Below are positions 25,610 to 33,908 of a stretch of 64,000 nucleotides of DNA, piece after piece. The stretch spans positions 868,001 to 932,000 of the forward strand of contig NZ_JBHSCW010000003.1 in NCBI RefSeq assembly GCF_042651425.1. The letters run 5' to 3'. A model generated the notes under the pieces. That model was not told where the DNA came from and did no database searches. It saw only the letters and a list, made by a program, of their open reading frames with translations. This stretch comes from Fodinicurvata halophila (GTDB lineage: Bacteria > Pseudomonadota > Alphaproteobacteria > Kiloniellales > DSM-21159). Each line of letters opens with the position of its first letter. The first letter of the stretch is position 1. The position numbers and the translations under genes were made by a program.

Positions 25610-26989
25610 CTAAGCCGCCGACACATTGGGCATGCCCTCGGCCTTCAGGCGGTCGATGGCGCGCGAGAACGCCTGGATCGTCGCCTCGACATCAGCCTCG
25701 CTATGCGCCGCTGAAGTCAGCCCGCCCGGCCAGCCGCCGATATCCACGCCTTCGAGCAGAAGCGCGAGGCGAAGCGCATTGGCGGCGTCTGCCGGCTTGG
25801 TCTTCAATTCCTTCCAGGGTACGCTCAACGGGTCGAAGGTCATCGGATCGATCGTGCGATCCTCCGGATTCATGAAGACATGAAAGCCCGAAAAAGTGCC
25901 GTAGATTGACCAGCCGATTCCCTTGTCCGCCAACACCTCGTTCATGCGCCGGCGAAGCGTCTCGGCCGTACGGTTGGCGCGCTCACAGGCATCCGTCGTC
26001 TCGATGATCCGCAACGTCGTGATGGCCGCCGCGGCGGAGACGGGATTGCCGTTGAAGGTCCCCGGATGCAGGATCTTCTGTCGTCCGGCCGCCTCGCTCG
26101 CCGCGAAATCGAGCCAATCGAGGATGTCCTTGCGGCCGGCGACCGCGCCGCCGGGCAGACCGCCGGCGACGATCTTGGCAAGGGTCGTCAGATCCGGCTG
26201 AATGCCATAGGCCTGCTGCGCGCCCCCCGGGGAACAGCGGAACCCCGAGATCACCTCGTCGAAGATCAGGAGTGAGCCATTTGCCTGCGTGAGACGGCGC
26301 AGCTCGTGGAGAGTCGTTTCCGCGACCGGGATCATACCGAACGAACCGCCCGTCGGCTCCAGGAAGACAGCGGCGATATCGTCGCGGCCCAGGGCGGCCT
26401 CGATGCCCGCGGAATCGTCGGAATCGACCAGCACCGTCTTCTCCGCCACCTCCGGCAGCACGCCGGGCGTGGGCGAGCCGTCGAAATGCGAGACGTAGCC
26501 CGACGTCATGTGATCGTGCCAGCCATGGAAGTGGCCCTTGAACCGCACGATCTTGTCCCGCCCGGTGAAGGCACGCGCAAGACGCAGGGCGAGAAGCGTG
26601 GCCTCCGTGCCCGAGGCGGTGAACCGGACCCGCTCGGCGCCTGGAAGCATGCGCAAGACCGCCTCGCCCCAGATCACCTCGGGCTCATGGCTCGCGGCAT
26701 ACTGCGTGCCGCGGGCCAGTGCCGCCTGTGCCGCTTCGGTCACTTCGGGATGCGAGTGCCCCAGCAACAGCGCGCCATGCCCGCCGAAGTAGTCGATATA
26801 GTCGTTGCCGTCGACGTCGCGCTTATGCGCGCCTTCGGCCTGGTCGACATAGATCGGATAGGGCTTCATGTGCCGGGAATCATGGGTGATGCCACTCGGA
26901 AAGACCTGATTGGCCCGTTCGTAGAGTCGCGCCGAACCCGGCGTCTGCTGACGGTACTCGGCCATGATATGCGAATTGCTGCGCGACAT
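25610..26989 (-). CDS. Class III PLP aminotransferase, glutamate-1-semialdehyde aminomutase-like
   Basis: 459 residues. The ATG at 26989 has AGGAG ten bases upstream; the ATG nine bases earlier is too close to it. Counted from that earlier codon, conserved features are SGTEA (phosphate binding, about 129-133), the HGWHDH motif near 159, FDEV with Asp247, and the PLP lysine Lys275 in TTLAKIVAGGLPGGA. It resembles the GSA-like group that acts on amino or amine substrates outside tetrapyrrole synthesis. It is the last gene of a minus-strand unit behind a TRAP transporter, 29 bases from dctM, so it may process the imported compound. Confidence 0.88.
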   Translation of the reverse strand: MSRSNSHIMAEYRQQTPGSARLYERANQVFPSGITHDSRHMKPYPIYVDQAEGAHKRDVDGNDYIDYFGGHGALLLGHSHPEVTEAAQAALARGTQYAASHEPEVIWGEAVLRMLPGAERVRFTASGTEATLLALRLARAFTGRDKIVRFKGHFHGWHDHMTSGYVSHFDGSPTPGVLPEVAEKTVLVDSDDSAGIEAALGRDDIAAVFLEPTGGSFGMIPVAETTLHELRRLTQANGSLLIFDEVISGFRCSPGGAQQAYGIQPDLTTLAKIVAGGLPGGAVAGRKDILDWLDFAASEAAGRQKILHPGTFNGNPVSAAAAITTLRIIETTDACERANRTAETLRRRMNEVLADKGIGWSIYGTFSGFHVFMNPEDRTIDPMTFDPLSVPWKELKTKPADAANALRLALLLEGVDIGGWPGGLTSAAHSEADVEATIQAFSRAIDRLKAEGMPNVSAA

Positions 26990-27018
26990 TGATGGCATGC
27001 TCCTGATGCCGGGACCGC

Positions 27019-28296
27019 CTATCGGATAAGGCTGGGGATCCAGGTCGAAAGCGCCGGGAACAACGCCAGCAGGACGATCACCGTGATGAACGAAAGATAG
27101 AACGGCAGTGATGCGACGATCGCGCGTTCATAGGGGACTCTCGCAATCTGGGCGGCCGTCATCAAGGTCATACCGACGGGCGGTGTCACATTCGCGATGT
27201 TGAGGGTGACGATCATGAGAATCGCGAAGTGAAGCGGATCGAAGCCGAGGTTGATCATGGCCGGAACCAGCACCGGACCGACGACCACAAGCGCCGGCAG
27301 GACGTCGATGACCGTACCGACCAGGATCAGCAGCACGCACACCATCATGAGCTGGATGAACCCGACATCGGAGACGGTGGTGATCAGCTCAGCGGCATCG
27401 CGGGCAATGCCCGAGCGGGTGACGAACCAGCTCAGCACCGCCGAGGCCGCCAGCAGAAAGAAGACGACGCCCGAAAAGCGCACCGTGGTGACCAGTGCTG
27501 TCCAGACCTTGCGCCACGTCAGGTTGCGATAGAAGAGGAAGCCGATCGCCAGTGCATAGACCGCCGCGAAGCCCGACGCCTCGGTCACCGTCGTCATGCC
27601 CGTCAGGATGCCGCCGAGGATGATGACAGGCACGATCAGGGCCGGCAGTGCCGAGAAAAAGGCGATGACCGCAACTCTCACCGGTGTCGGATCCTGCTTG
27701 GGATAGCCGCGCATCCAGGACAGCACGAAGCTCATCACCAGAAGCGACAGGGCCATCAGCAGGCCGGGGATGATGCCGCCGGCAAAAAGATCGATGACCG
27801 AGGTATCGCGCAGGATCGTGGCATAGACCACCATAACCACGCTGGGCGGAATGATCGGTCCGATGATGGACGAACACGCTGTGATCGCCGCGGCATACTC
27901 GGCATCGTAGCCCTGCTTCTTCATGGCCGGGATCAGGATCTTGCCAAGCGCCACCGTGTCCGTGATCGCGGCCCCGGTAAGGCCGGCGAAGAAGATCGAC
28001 ACCGTCACATTGACGTGACTGAGCGCCCCGCGAATGCGTCCGAGAAGCGCGTTGTTGAAGGTGATCAGTTTCTGGGTCAGCCCGCCCTGATTCATGAGTT
28101 CGGCCGTAAAGATGAAATACGGCACCGCGATCAGCATATAGCCGGAAACCCCCGCGAACATGCGATCGGCGATGATGCTGATCATCTGCTCGCCACCGAT
28201 GGAATAGCTGCCGGCGACTCCCGCCATGGCCATGACGACGGCGACAGGTGTACCGACTGCCAGCAGGAGGACGAAGACGATAAGTGCGGGAGCCAT
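27019..28296 (-). CDS. TRAP transporter large permease (DctM)
   Basis: 425 residues, about 12 membrane helices. Family markers include the start ALIVFVLLLAVGTPVAVVMAMAG, the GLTGAAITDTVALGKILIPAM stretch, the IIGPIIPPSVVMVVYA motif, and NIANVTPPVGMTLMTAA near the end. It is the ion-coupled channel subunit. Its start overlaps dctQ by one base, the usual tight pairing. The substrate is not deducible from the permease. Confidence 0.95.
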   Translation of the reverse strand: MAPALIVFVLLLAVGTPVAVVMAMAGVAGSYSIGGEQMISIIADRMFAGVSGYMLIAVPYFIFTAELMNQGGLTQKLITFNNALLGRIRGALSHVNVTVSIFFAGLTGAAITDTVALGKILIPAMKKQGYDAEYAAAITACSSIIGPIIPPSVVMVVYATILRDTSVIDLFAGGIIPGLLMALSLLVMSFVLSWMRGYPKQDPTPVRVAVIAFFSALPALIVPVIILGGILTGMTTVTEASGFAAVYALAIGFLFYRNLTWRKVWTALVTTVRFSGVVFFLLAASAVLSWFVTRSGIARDAAELITTVSDVGFIQLMMVCVLLILVGTVIDVLPALVVVGPVLVPAMINLGFDPLHFAILMIVTLNIANVTPPVGMTLMTAAQIARVPYERAIVASLPFYLSFITVIVLLALFPALSTWIPSLIR

Positions 28297-28844
28297 TATA
28301 CATCCTCCGCCTGCTGTTCACGGAGCGCCTGCTGGGTGACATCCTCAGGGGCAACGAAGTGCGCGAGCAGGTCGAAGCCGCGCACAAGGTGGATGAGGGT
28401 GACAACGCCGGTCAGCGGGACCGCGATGGCTGTGAAATACTGGGGAATCTGGATCATGTGAGAGACCATGTAGGTCTGTCGCGCATTGAGAAAGAATTCC
28501 CAGCCGTACCAGATCATCAACAAGGCGTAGATGGCGATGACCGCAAGACAGATGATCGCGGCCACCTTGACCAGAGGTTCGGGCAACATCTTGACGAACA
28601 GGGTCATCGCCACGTGCTCTCCCCAGTACAAGGCGATCGTTGTTGATATCAGTCCGATCCAGGGCAGGAAGACGCGCGCAAGCGAATAGGTCCAGCTCAA
28701 CGCGCCGCCGGTGAAGACGGTGTAGAGAAAACCGATAAAGGAAATCGCCAGCATGGCGAGAACGCAGAGAATACAGACAACGACGGCAGCGTGATTGACG
28801 ATATCGCTGACTCGCCTGGCGACACTGAGAACCGACATGGGCAA
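28296..28844 (-). CDS. TRAP transporter small permease (DctQ)
   Basis: 182 residues with four predicted helices (VVVCILCVLAMLAISFIGFLY, W-x-x-S-LARVFLPWIGLISTTIALYWGEHVAMTLFV, IICLAVIAIYALLMIWYG and a last one). The GEHVAMTLF segment is typical of DctQ. It follows dctP with a 116-base spacer that carries a perfect hairpin and overlaps dctM by one base. Confidence 0.92.
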   Translation of the reverse strand: MPMSVLSVARRVSDIVNHAAVVVCILCVLAMLAISFIGFLYTVFTGGALSWTYSLARVFLPWIGLISTTIALYWGEHVAMTLFVKMLPEPLVKVAAIICLAVIAIYALLMIWYGWEFFLNARQTYMVSHMIQIPQYFTAIAVPLTGVVTLIHLVRGFDLLAHFVAPEDVTQQALREQQAEDV

Positions 28845-28872
28845 AATCCCGAATCAGCCTTTGAAGGACGCA

Positions 28873-28906
28873 AGCCGGACGCGCGAGGTATCCCGCGCGT
28901 CCGGCT
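28873..28906 (-). promoter_or_regulatory. Perfect 13-bp hairpin between dctP and dctQ (first TRAP operon)
   Basis: AGCCGGACGCGCG (28873-28885) and CGCGCGTCCGGCT (28894-28906) are exact inverted copies with an 8-base loop. It lies in the dctP-dctQ spacer of the minus-strand operon. No T tract follows, so it is more likely an mRNA processing/stabilising or attenuating element than a full terminator. The second TRAP operon has the same arrangement. Confidence 0.6.
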
Positions 28907-28960
28907 CAGCAGTTCGTAACGACGACCGAAAGGACATAGCCGTCGCTACCGGCATGCGGT

Positions 28961-30037
28961 TTACTGCCCGTAGCGCTGGTAGTCCTGTTCCTTCAGCTCT
29001 TCGCCGACGCGATCGACCTCGGCCCAGAGCTCGTCAATCAGCGACTCCTCGAGACCGAAGTCGTTGACGATCCAGTCTTTCCAGGCCGGCCGCGCCATAT
29101 CCGCCATCTTTTGCCGCTCGTCGGCAGGCATGACATAGCACTCCTCGAAGATCTCGCAGGATTCCTGCCAGCTCGCTGTCGCCAATGCGCCGGAGGTGCC
29201 GTGTGCCAGCTGGATCGCCTCCTGGGCCGCATGGGTGATGATCCGCTGATACTCCTCGGGCAGGGTCTGATACCAGGTCTCGCTGACCATCCAGGTCTGC
29301 GTGTTGTACACATGGCCGGTCAGCGTCGTGTAGTCAGTCACGTCGTCGAGGTTAAAGGCCGTGTTGACGACCGGCGCGTTGAACTGACCATCTGCCAGCC
29401 CGGTTTCCAGCGCGGTCTGGACCTCACCCCAGGGCAGTGGCGTCGCCGACGCCCCCATGGCGTCCATTATGGCGATGTGGGCGGGATTCTCCTCGACGCG
29501 AATGTTGAGACCCTCGAGATCCTCGACCGTCTTGATCAGACGCTCGTTGTTGGTGAAGGCAACGAAGCCGCCGCCATCATCGAAGGTTCCGAGATAGCGC
29601 ATATCGGCTTCCTCGATGGCGCCCTCCATGAAGTCGGCGAACCATTTACCATCGAAAAAGGTCCAGGCCTGGCGCCAGCTCTCGAACAGGAAGGGCGTGG
29701 TGACCGCCTGATACTTCTCGTAGAAAGAGGACATGGCACCCGAGGACATCACGGTCGACTGAAGCGCCTGCCCTCCCGACTGGACCTGGGAGCCGGTCTC
29801 TACTTCGGAGCCAAGCTGGGCACCGCCGAAGACCTCCACTTCGAGATCACCGCCCGTGCGTGTCTCCACCAGGCTTTCAAAATGGACAAGGGCGGGATAG
29901 ATCTCGTTGTTGCTCAGATCTTCGGGCACAATTGTCGCGATCGTCATTTGATATTCTTGCGCCTGGGCGGACACGGCCATCGTCATGGCCGTGGCGGCGA
30001 TTGCACCCGTGAGAATGGTTGTTGGCCAATTTTTCAT
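28961..30037 (-). CDS. TRAP transporter substrate-binding protein (DctP)
   Basis: 358 residues. The ATG at 30037 has GGGAGAG upstream and opens a Sec signal peptide (MKNWPTTILTGAIAATAMTM, AQA cleavage near residue 25); the longer start at 30121 hides it. The mature protein has the DctP pattern: EDLSNNEIYPALVHFESLVETRTGGDLEVEVFGGAQLGSE, FFDGKWF, a GLNIRVEENPAHIAIMDAMGA loop with the conserved Arg, and FNAPVVNTAF. It is the periplasmic ligand binder; the ligand is unknown. Confidence 0.93.
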   Translation of the reverse strand: MKNWPTTILTGAIAATAMTMAVSAQAQEYQMTIATIVPEDLSNNEIYPALVHFESLVETRTGGDLEVEVFGGAQLGSEVETGSQVQSGGQALQSTVMSSGAMSSFYEKYQAVTTPFLFESWRQAWTFFDGKWFADFMEGAIEEADMRYLGTFDDGGGFVAFTNNERLIKTVEDLEGLNIRVEENPAHIAIMDAMGASATPLPWGEVQTALETGLADGQFNAPVVNTAFNLDDVTDYTTLTGHVYNTQTWMVSETWYQTLPEEYQRIITHAAQEAIQLAHGTSGALATASWQESCEIFEECYVMPADERQKMADMARPAWKDWIVNDFGLEESLIDELWAEVDRVGEELKEQDYQRYGQ

Positions 30038-30295
30038 TTCTGCTCTCCCTGTCTGGTGAGATGGGCTTATATCATTATCGTTCGTTTCCGGGATGCTAGC
30101 ATTATCATAGGCCTCTGTCACAACCCCGACCGTCCACTATCGTCCCCCGGTGGGTTTCCGGGATCATGAGTCGGAGGTTTGATGCACTGGGCAATGCGTC
30201 TGCCAATGGCAACGGCCTGAATGGATTTCCCTGTGTGGATCCACGGAGCCAGCCTGTGCTGAAGCGACGGGGTCAGGAAACCTCGTTTCCGCCCC

Positions 30296-31423
30296 TTAGA
30301 TATTTCGTCCCCTTGCATCTATATCCCATACGTCGCTTACGACTTGATTATTTATAACCAGATACTTGTCGTACAGGTTGCAGGTTGGATCGCAATGTCC
30401 CGGTATCAACAAGAGCCTGTCATTTACATCCAATGAATTATTCTGGTCCTTTACGACACAATGATTGTCCGAGACACCGGTTACAGTCAGTTCCCTGTCA
30501 CCATGCACAACGGGATAGCCGCTATCCACCGAGTGAGATTTAAGGCCCGCATCACATACAGCGATCTCCGGACTTGGTTTGCTGATCACGCTCGTGATGA
30601 CGAACAGGGAATTATCAAATCCTCCGACTCCCTTCTCCGAATCACCCTCAACCCGCGCGTAATCCATGTCCATGAAGAGGTATGAACCAGCCTGGGTTTC
30701 CGTATAGAGTCCGCTCTCAACATCGAACTCGAGTGTCCCCGTTCCCCCTCCACTGATCTCCAAATCTTCATAATCTTCTTTATCCAGACAACTCAGGTAT
30801 TCTCTTATTATGCCATAAGTTGTCTCAGACACCCTGCTACGCTCTTCCTGTTCATAAATATGCTGACTTGACCCATTATACGCTTGGATGCCCTTAAAAT
30901 TGACATGATCCAATTCCTTGATAAGCCTATACTGATTCAGGAATTCTTCATATGAATTGACTCCGCACCTACCTCCGCCGCAATTTATTTCTATCATTAA
31001 GTCAATATAACTGCCATTATTGCTTAAAATTGTATTTATATCTTTTATGTTATTCATGTTATCTACACACACACTTACTTGTGAATACTTTCTCAAATCT
31101 GATAATATATTAATCTTATTAAGATCTGTTATTTGATTCGTTATGAATATATTCCTGACTCCGTTCCCGGAAAATGCTTCAGCTTCAGATAATGTCTGGC
31201 AGCAGATCCCAATAGAACTTGGATTTTCCAGCTGTTTCTTTGCGACATGGGAGGATTTATGCATTTTACAGTGAGGCTTATGGAATATCTTACTTGATAT
31301 AATATTGTTAAATATTCTCATATTATTATTAAAAACGTCTTCCATTATAACAATATTGGGTGTAAGTATATCCTTAACTGATTTTCCCAAAATATTAGTA
31401 TTATACTTGTCCGTGTAATACAT
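30296..31423 (-). CDS. DSD1-family PLP enzyme (D-threonine aldolase / D-serine dehydratase-like)
   Basis: 375 residues of the fold-type III (alanine-racemase-like) family. The PLP lysine is Lys53 in KPHCKMHKS; the conserved barrel motifs ICCQTLSEAEAF and IEINCGGGRCG follow, and a His/Cys metal site IPGHCDPTCN closes the protein. Members cleave D-threonine or D-3-hydroxyaspartate or dehydrate D-serine. The gene is far more AT-rich than all neighbours (roughly 35% GC over its first two thirds) and rich in Asn, Ile and AT-ending codons, a mark of recent transfer. Its promoter has a perfect TATAAT. Confidence 0.82.
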   Translation of the reverse strand: MYYTDKYNTNILGKSVKDILTPNIVIMEDVFNNNMRIFNNIISSKIFHKPHCKMHKSSHVAKKQLENPSSIGICCQTLSEAEAFSGNGVRNIFITNQITDLNKINILSDLRKYSQVSVCVDNMNNIKDINTILSNNGSYIDLMIEINCGGGRCGVNSYEEFLNQYRLIKELDHVNFKGIQAYNGSSQHIYEQEERSRVSETTYGIIREYLSCLDKEDYEDLEISGGGTGTLEFDVESGLYTETQAGSYLFMDMDYARVEGDSEKGVGGFDNSLFVITSVISKPSPEIAVCDAGLKSHSVDSGYPVVHGDRELTVTGVSDNHCVVKDQNNSLDVNDRLLLIPGHCDPTCNLYDKYLVINNQVVSDVWDIDARGRNI

Positions 31424-31445
31424 TATAAAACTCCTAGAATTCTAT

Positions 31446-31451
31446 ATTATA
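31446..31451 (-). promoter_or_regulatory. -10 box of the DSD1-like gene
   Basis: TATAAT on the minus strand, 23 bases before the ATG, with AGGAG as ribosome site. No good -35 box is seen at 17 bases. The flanking 31424-31635 gap is AT-rich. Confidence 0.4.
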
Positions 31452-31635
31452 CTTATGCTTTGCGCTTGAGCTATCCAGCCAAGCAACAGGTCAGTGCAAC
31501 TTAAGCTTCGGTTTTCTGGTAAATGAGTCTCATGCTTCCTCGGTAATCGGGAAGGCTGATGCAACAATGCGCCTCAAGCTCACCCTATCCAAAAAAACCT
31601 TAAACTGTGCGCCCCTGCCGTTATTTCCTGTAGTG

Positions 31636-32397
31636 TTATCGGAGCACATCCTTCAATTCCCGCTGCATGCCCCGTAACGCATCCAGATAACGGGGGACAA
31701 GATCTTCAGCCTTATTGCTGATCGCCGGCAGGCCGAGGTTCACAGCCGCGATCACCTTGTCCTGGGCATTGTAAAGCGGCACCGCGATGGAGCGTAGCCC
31801 GATCTCGACTTCCTGATCGATGACAGCGTAGCCCTGTTCCCGGACTCGAGACAGTTCGGCCATGAGCGCATCCGGTTCGGTCATGGTATGCGGAGTTCGA
31901 GCCGGCAACGGTTCATGTTCCAGACGTGAACGAGCGTCTTCTTCAGGCAATGCCGCCAGCAGCACCCGGCCCATGGAGGTACAGTAGGCCGGCAGGCGCG
32001 AGCCGAGCATCAGGGAAATCGACATGACCTTTCGCTGCGCGGCGCGCGCCACATACACAATTTCATCCCCATCCAGGATGGAGACCGAGGTGCTCTCTCC
32101 CAACTCGTCCGAGAGGCGGTCCAGCGAAGGCTGGACAATCTGCGGCAGGGGCATGGCCGCGAGGCAAGCCGTGCCCAGGCGCAGCACACGCGGTGTCAGG
32201 GTGAAGAACTTTCCATCATGAGTCGCATAGCCGTGCTGGGCCAGTGTCAACAGGCAACGCCGTGCCGTGGCACGATCCAGCCCACTGGCCTCGGACACTT
32301 GCGAGATCGACTGTCGCGGTCTTTCGGCCGAAAAGGTCTCGATAACGGCAAGCCCCTTCGCCAGGCCGCCCATGGTATCGCGTTGGTGAACCATCAC
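31636..32397 (-). CDS. pcaR: IclR family transcriptional regulator, PcaR/PcaU/PobR type
   Basis: 253 residues. The N-terminal winged helix (GLAKGLAVIETFSAERPRQS then ISQVSEASGLDRATARRCLLTLAQHGYATHDGKFF) and the C-terminal effector domain with SRLPAYCTSMGRVLLAALP and AAVNLGLPA are those of the PcaR/PcaU/PobR branch. It is divergent from pcaIJF across a 122-base gap with a clear palindrome, so it probably controls these genes in response to beta-ketoadipate or protocatechuate. The gene symbol is by analogy; the effector is not proven. Confidence 0.82.
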   Translation of the reverse strand: MMVHQRDTMGGLAKGLAVIETFSAERPRQSISQVSEASGLDRATARRCLLTLAQHGYATHDGKFFTLTPRVLRLGTACLAAMPLPQIVQPSLDRLSDELGESTSVSILDGDEIVYVARAAQRKVMSISLMLGSRLPAYCTSMGRVLLAALPEEDARSRLEHEPLPARTPHTMTEPDALMAELSRVREQGYAVIDQEVEIGLRSIAVPLYNAQDKVIAAVNLGLPAISNKAEDLVPRYLDALRGMQRELKDVLR

Positions 32398-32402
32398 TCG
32401 TC

Positions 32403-32425
32403 ATTTGTACGTTATACGAACAAAT
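32403..32425. promoter_or_regulatory. Operator palindrome between pcaR and pcaI
   Basis: The arms ATTTGTACGT (32403-32412) and ATACGAACAAAT (32414-32425) form a 23-base palindrome, mismatched only at one base per arm and at the centre. It lies 6 bases past the IclR start and 95 bases before pcaI, placed to autoregulate pcaR and control the pca genes. Confidence 0.65.
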
Positions 32426-32519
32426 ATCTGATATCGCACAAACCGCGTTGCCGTCGAGGCCTCGTTTTCGTATGCGTTGATGCAGGACTGTCTGCATTGA
32501 CGGCAAGAGGGAGACATCG

Positions 32520-33227
32520 ATGGACAAGTCAGTGGCCCGCCTGGCCGAGGCCGTGGCCGGACTCGAGGACGGCGCACGGGTGATGATCGGCGGCTTCGGC
32601 GGCTCGGGTGCGCCGATCGAGCTGATCCATGCCCTCATCGACAAGGGGCCCGGAAACCTGACCATCATCAACAACAATGCGGGCAACGGACAGGTCGGCA
32701 TCGCCGCCATGATCGATGCGGGCATGGTCGGCAAGATGGTCTGCTCGTTCCCGCGCTCCACGGATCCGCGCGCTTTCACGGAAAAGTACCTGGCCGGCGA
32801 GATAGAACTGGAGCTTGTGCCCCAGGGCACACTGGCCGAACGCATTCGTGCCGCCGGCGCCGGTATCCCGGCCTTCTACACGCCGACCGGCTACGGAACG
32901 GAACTGGCCGAAGGCAAGAAGGTCGAGGTCTTCGAGGGCAAGCCCTACGTTCAGGAACGCTGGCTGAAAGCCGACTTTGCGTTGGTCAAGGCCGAGTGCG
33001 CCGACCGGCACGGCAATCTCACCTTTCGCAAGGCAGCGCAAAACTTCGCCCCGCTGATGTGCGCTGCGGCGACGACCACGATCGTGCAGGCCTCGCGGAT
33101 CGTCGCACCCGGTGAGATCGATCCCGAGCAGGTCATCACGCCCGGCATCTTCGTGGATCGGATTGTCGAAGTGCCCGAGCCACAGCAGGAAGAACTTTTG
33201 ATCCGGGCCGGAGTAACCTATCCATGA
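32520..33227 (+). CDS. pcaI: 3-oxoadipate CoA-transferase subunit A
   Basis: 235 residues, full length for family I CoA-transferase alpha subunits. Early motif VMIGGFGGSGAPIELIHAL and the NNNAGNG segment match PcaI/ScoA. GAGGGAG precedes the ATG. With PcaJ it transfers CoA from succinyl-CoA to 3-oxoadipate, the penultimate step of the beta-ketoadipate pathway. It is the first gene of an operon and overlaps pcaJ by four bases. An acetoacetate-type transferase is the alternative, but the following pcaF and the regulator type favour 3-oxoadipate. Confidence 0.9.
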   Translation: MDKSVARLAEAVAGLEDGARVMIGGFGGSGAPIELIHALIDKGPGNLTIINNNAGNGQVGIAAMIDAGMVGKMVCSFPRSTDPRAFTEKYLAGEIELELVPQGTLAERIRAAGAGIPAFYTPTGYGTELAEGKKVEVFEGKPYVQERWLKADFALVKAECADRHGNLTFRKAAQNFAPLMCAAATTTIVQASRIVAPGEIDPEQVITPGIFVDRIVEVPEPQQEELLIRAGVTYP

Positions 33228-33901
33228 CCCAGCTGCCGCATCTCTCCAACGCCCAGATCGCCTGGCGCGCTGCCCAGGACATCCCGGACGGCGCCTATGT
33301 GAACCTGGGCATCGGCTTTCCCGAAATGGTCGCACAGTACCAACCCCCGGAACGCCAGGTCATCTTTCATACCGAGAACGGCATTCTCAATTTTGGCGAG
33401 GCCCCTCCCCCCGGGGAAGAGGACTGGGATCTGATCAATGCCGGCAAGAAACCGGTGACCCTCAACCCGGGCGCAGCCTTCTTCCATCATGCCGACAGCT
33501 TCGCCATGGTCCGCGGCGGCCACCTGGATGTCGCCATCCTCGGCGCCTATCAGGTGGCGCAGAATGGCGATCTCGCCAACTGGCGGGTCGGCAGCAAGGG
33601 CGTGCCGGCCGTGGGCGGCTCCATGGACCTCGTCCACGGCGCCAAAAGAGTCGCGGTCACCACCCAGCACGTAACCAAGACCGGCGAGTCCAAACTGGTG
33701 GAAAGTTGCACCTTTCCATTGACGGGCGTCAGCTGCGTAACCCGCGTCTATACCAGTCTGGCGGTCATCGACATCGCGGATGGCCACTTCGTCCTGCGCG
33801 AGAAGCTGCCGAACCTTTCGTTCGACGACCTCCAATCCCAAACCGGTGCCCGGTTGGAGCAGGATGGCCAGGTCGACGACTTGATCGTGCCAGAGCTCTG
33901 A
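33224..33901 (+). CDS. pcaJ: 3-oxoadipate CoA-transferase subunit B
   Basis: 225 residues. The catalytic glutamate lies in IFHTENGILNFG, preceded by the usual GAYVNLGIGFPEMVA, with GGHLDVAILGAYQVAQNGDLANW and VAVTTQHVTKTG later; these are subunit-B hallmarks. ATGA overlap with pcaI; pcaF follows after 7 bases. The beta subunit carries the Glu that forms the CoA thioester intermediate. Confidence 0.91.
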   Translation: MTQLPHLSNAQIAWRAAQDIPDGAYVNLGIGFPEMVAQYQPPERQVIFHTENGILNFGEAPPPGEEDWDLINAGKKPVTLNPGAAFFHHADSFAMVRGGHLDVAILGAYQVAQNGDLANWRVGSKGVPAVGGSMDLVHGAKRVAVTTQHVTKTGESKLVESCTFPLTGVSCVTRVYTSLAVIDIADGHFVLREKLPNLSFDDLQSQTGARLEQDGQVDDLIVPEL

Positions 33902-33908
33902 GGGCCCC

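Noticed and set aside
27229..28461. 410-codon frame antisense to dctM/dctQ
   Set aside because: Low-complexity Asp/Arg/His/Gln-rich translation, no motif; shadow of the minus-strand TRAP genes.
30118..30318. 66-codon frame between dctP and the DSD1-like gene, considered as a transposase tail
   Set aside because: No DDE or other transposase motif, and no terminal inverted repeats around it; nothing supports an insertion sequence here.
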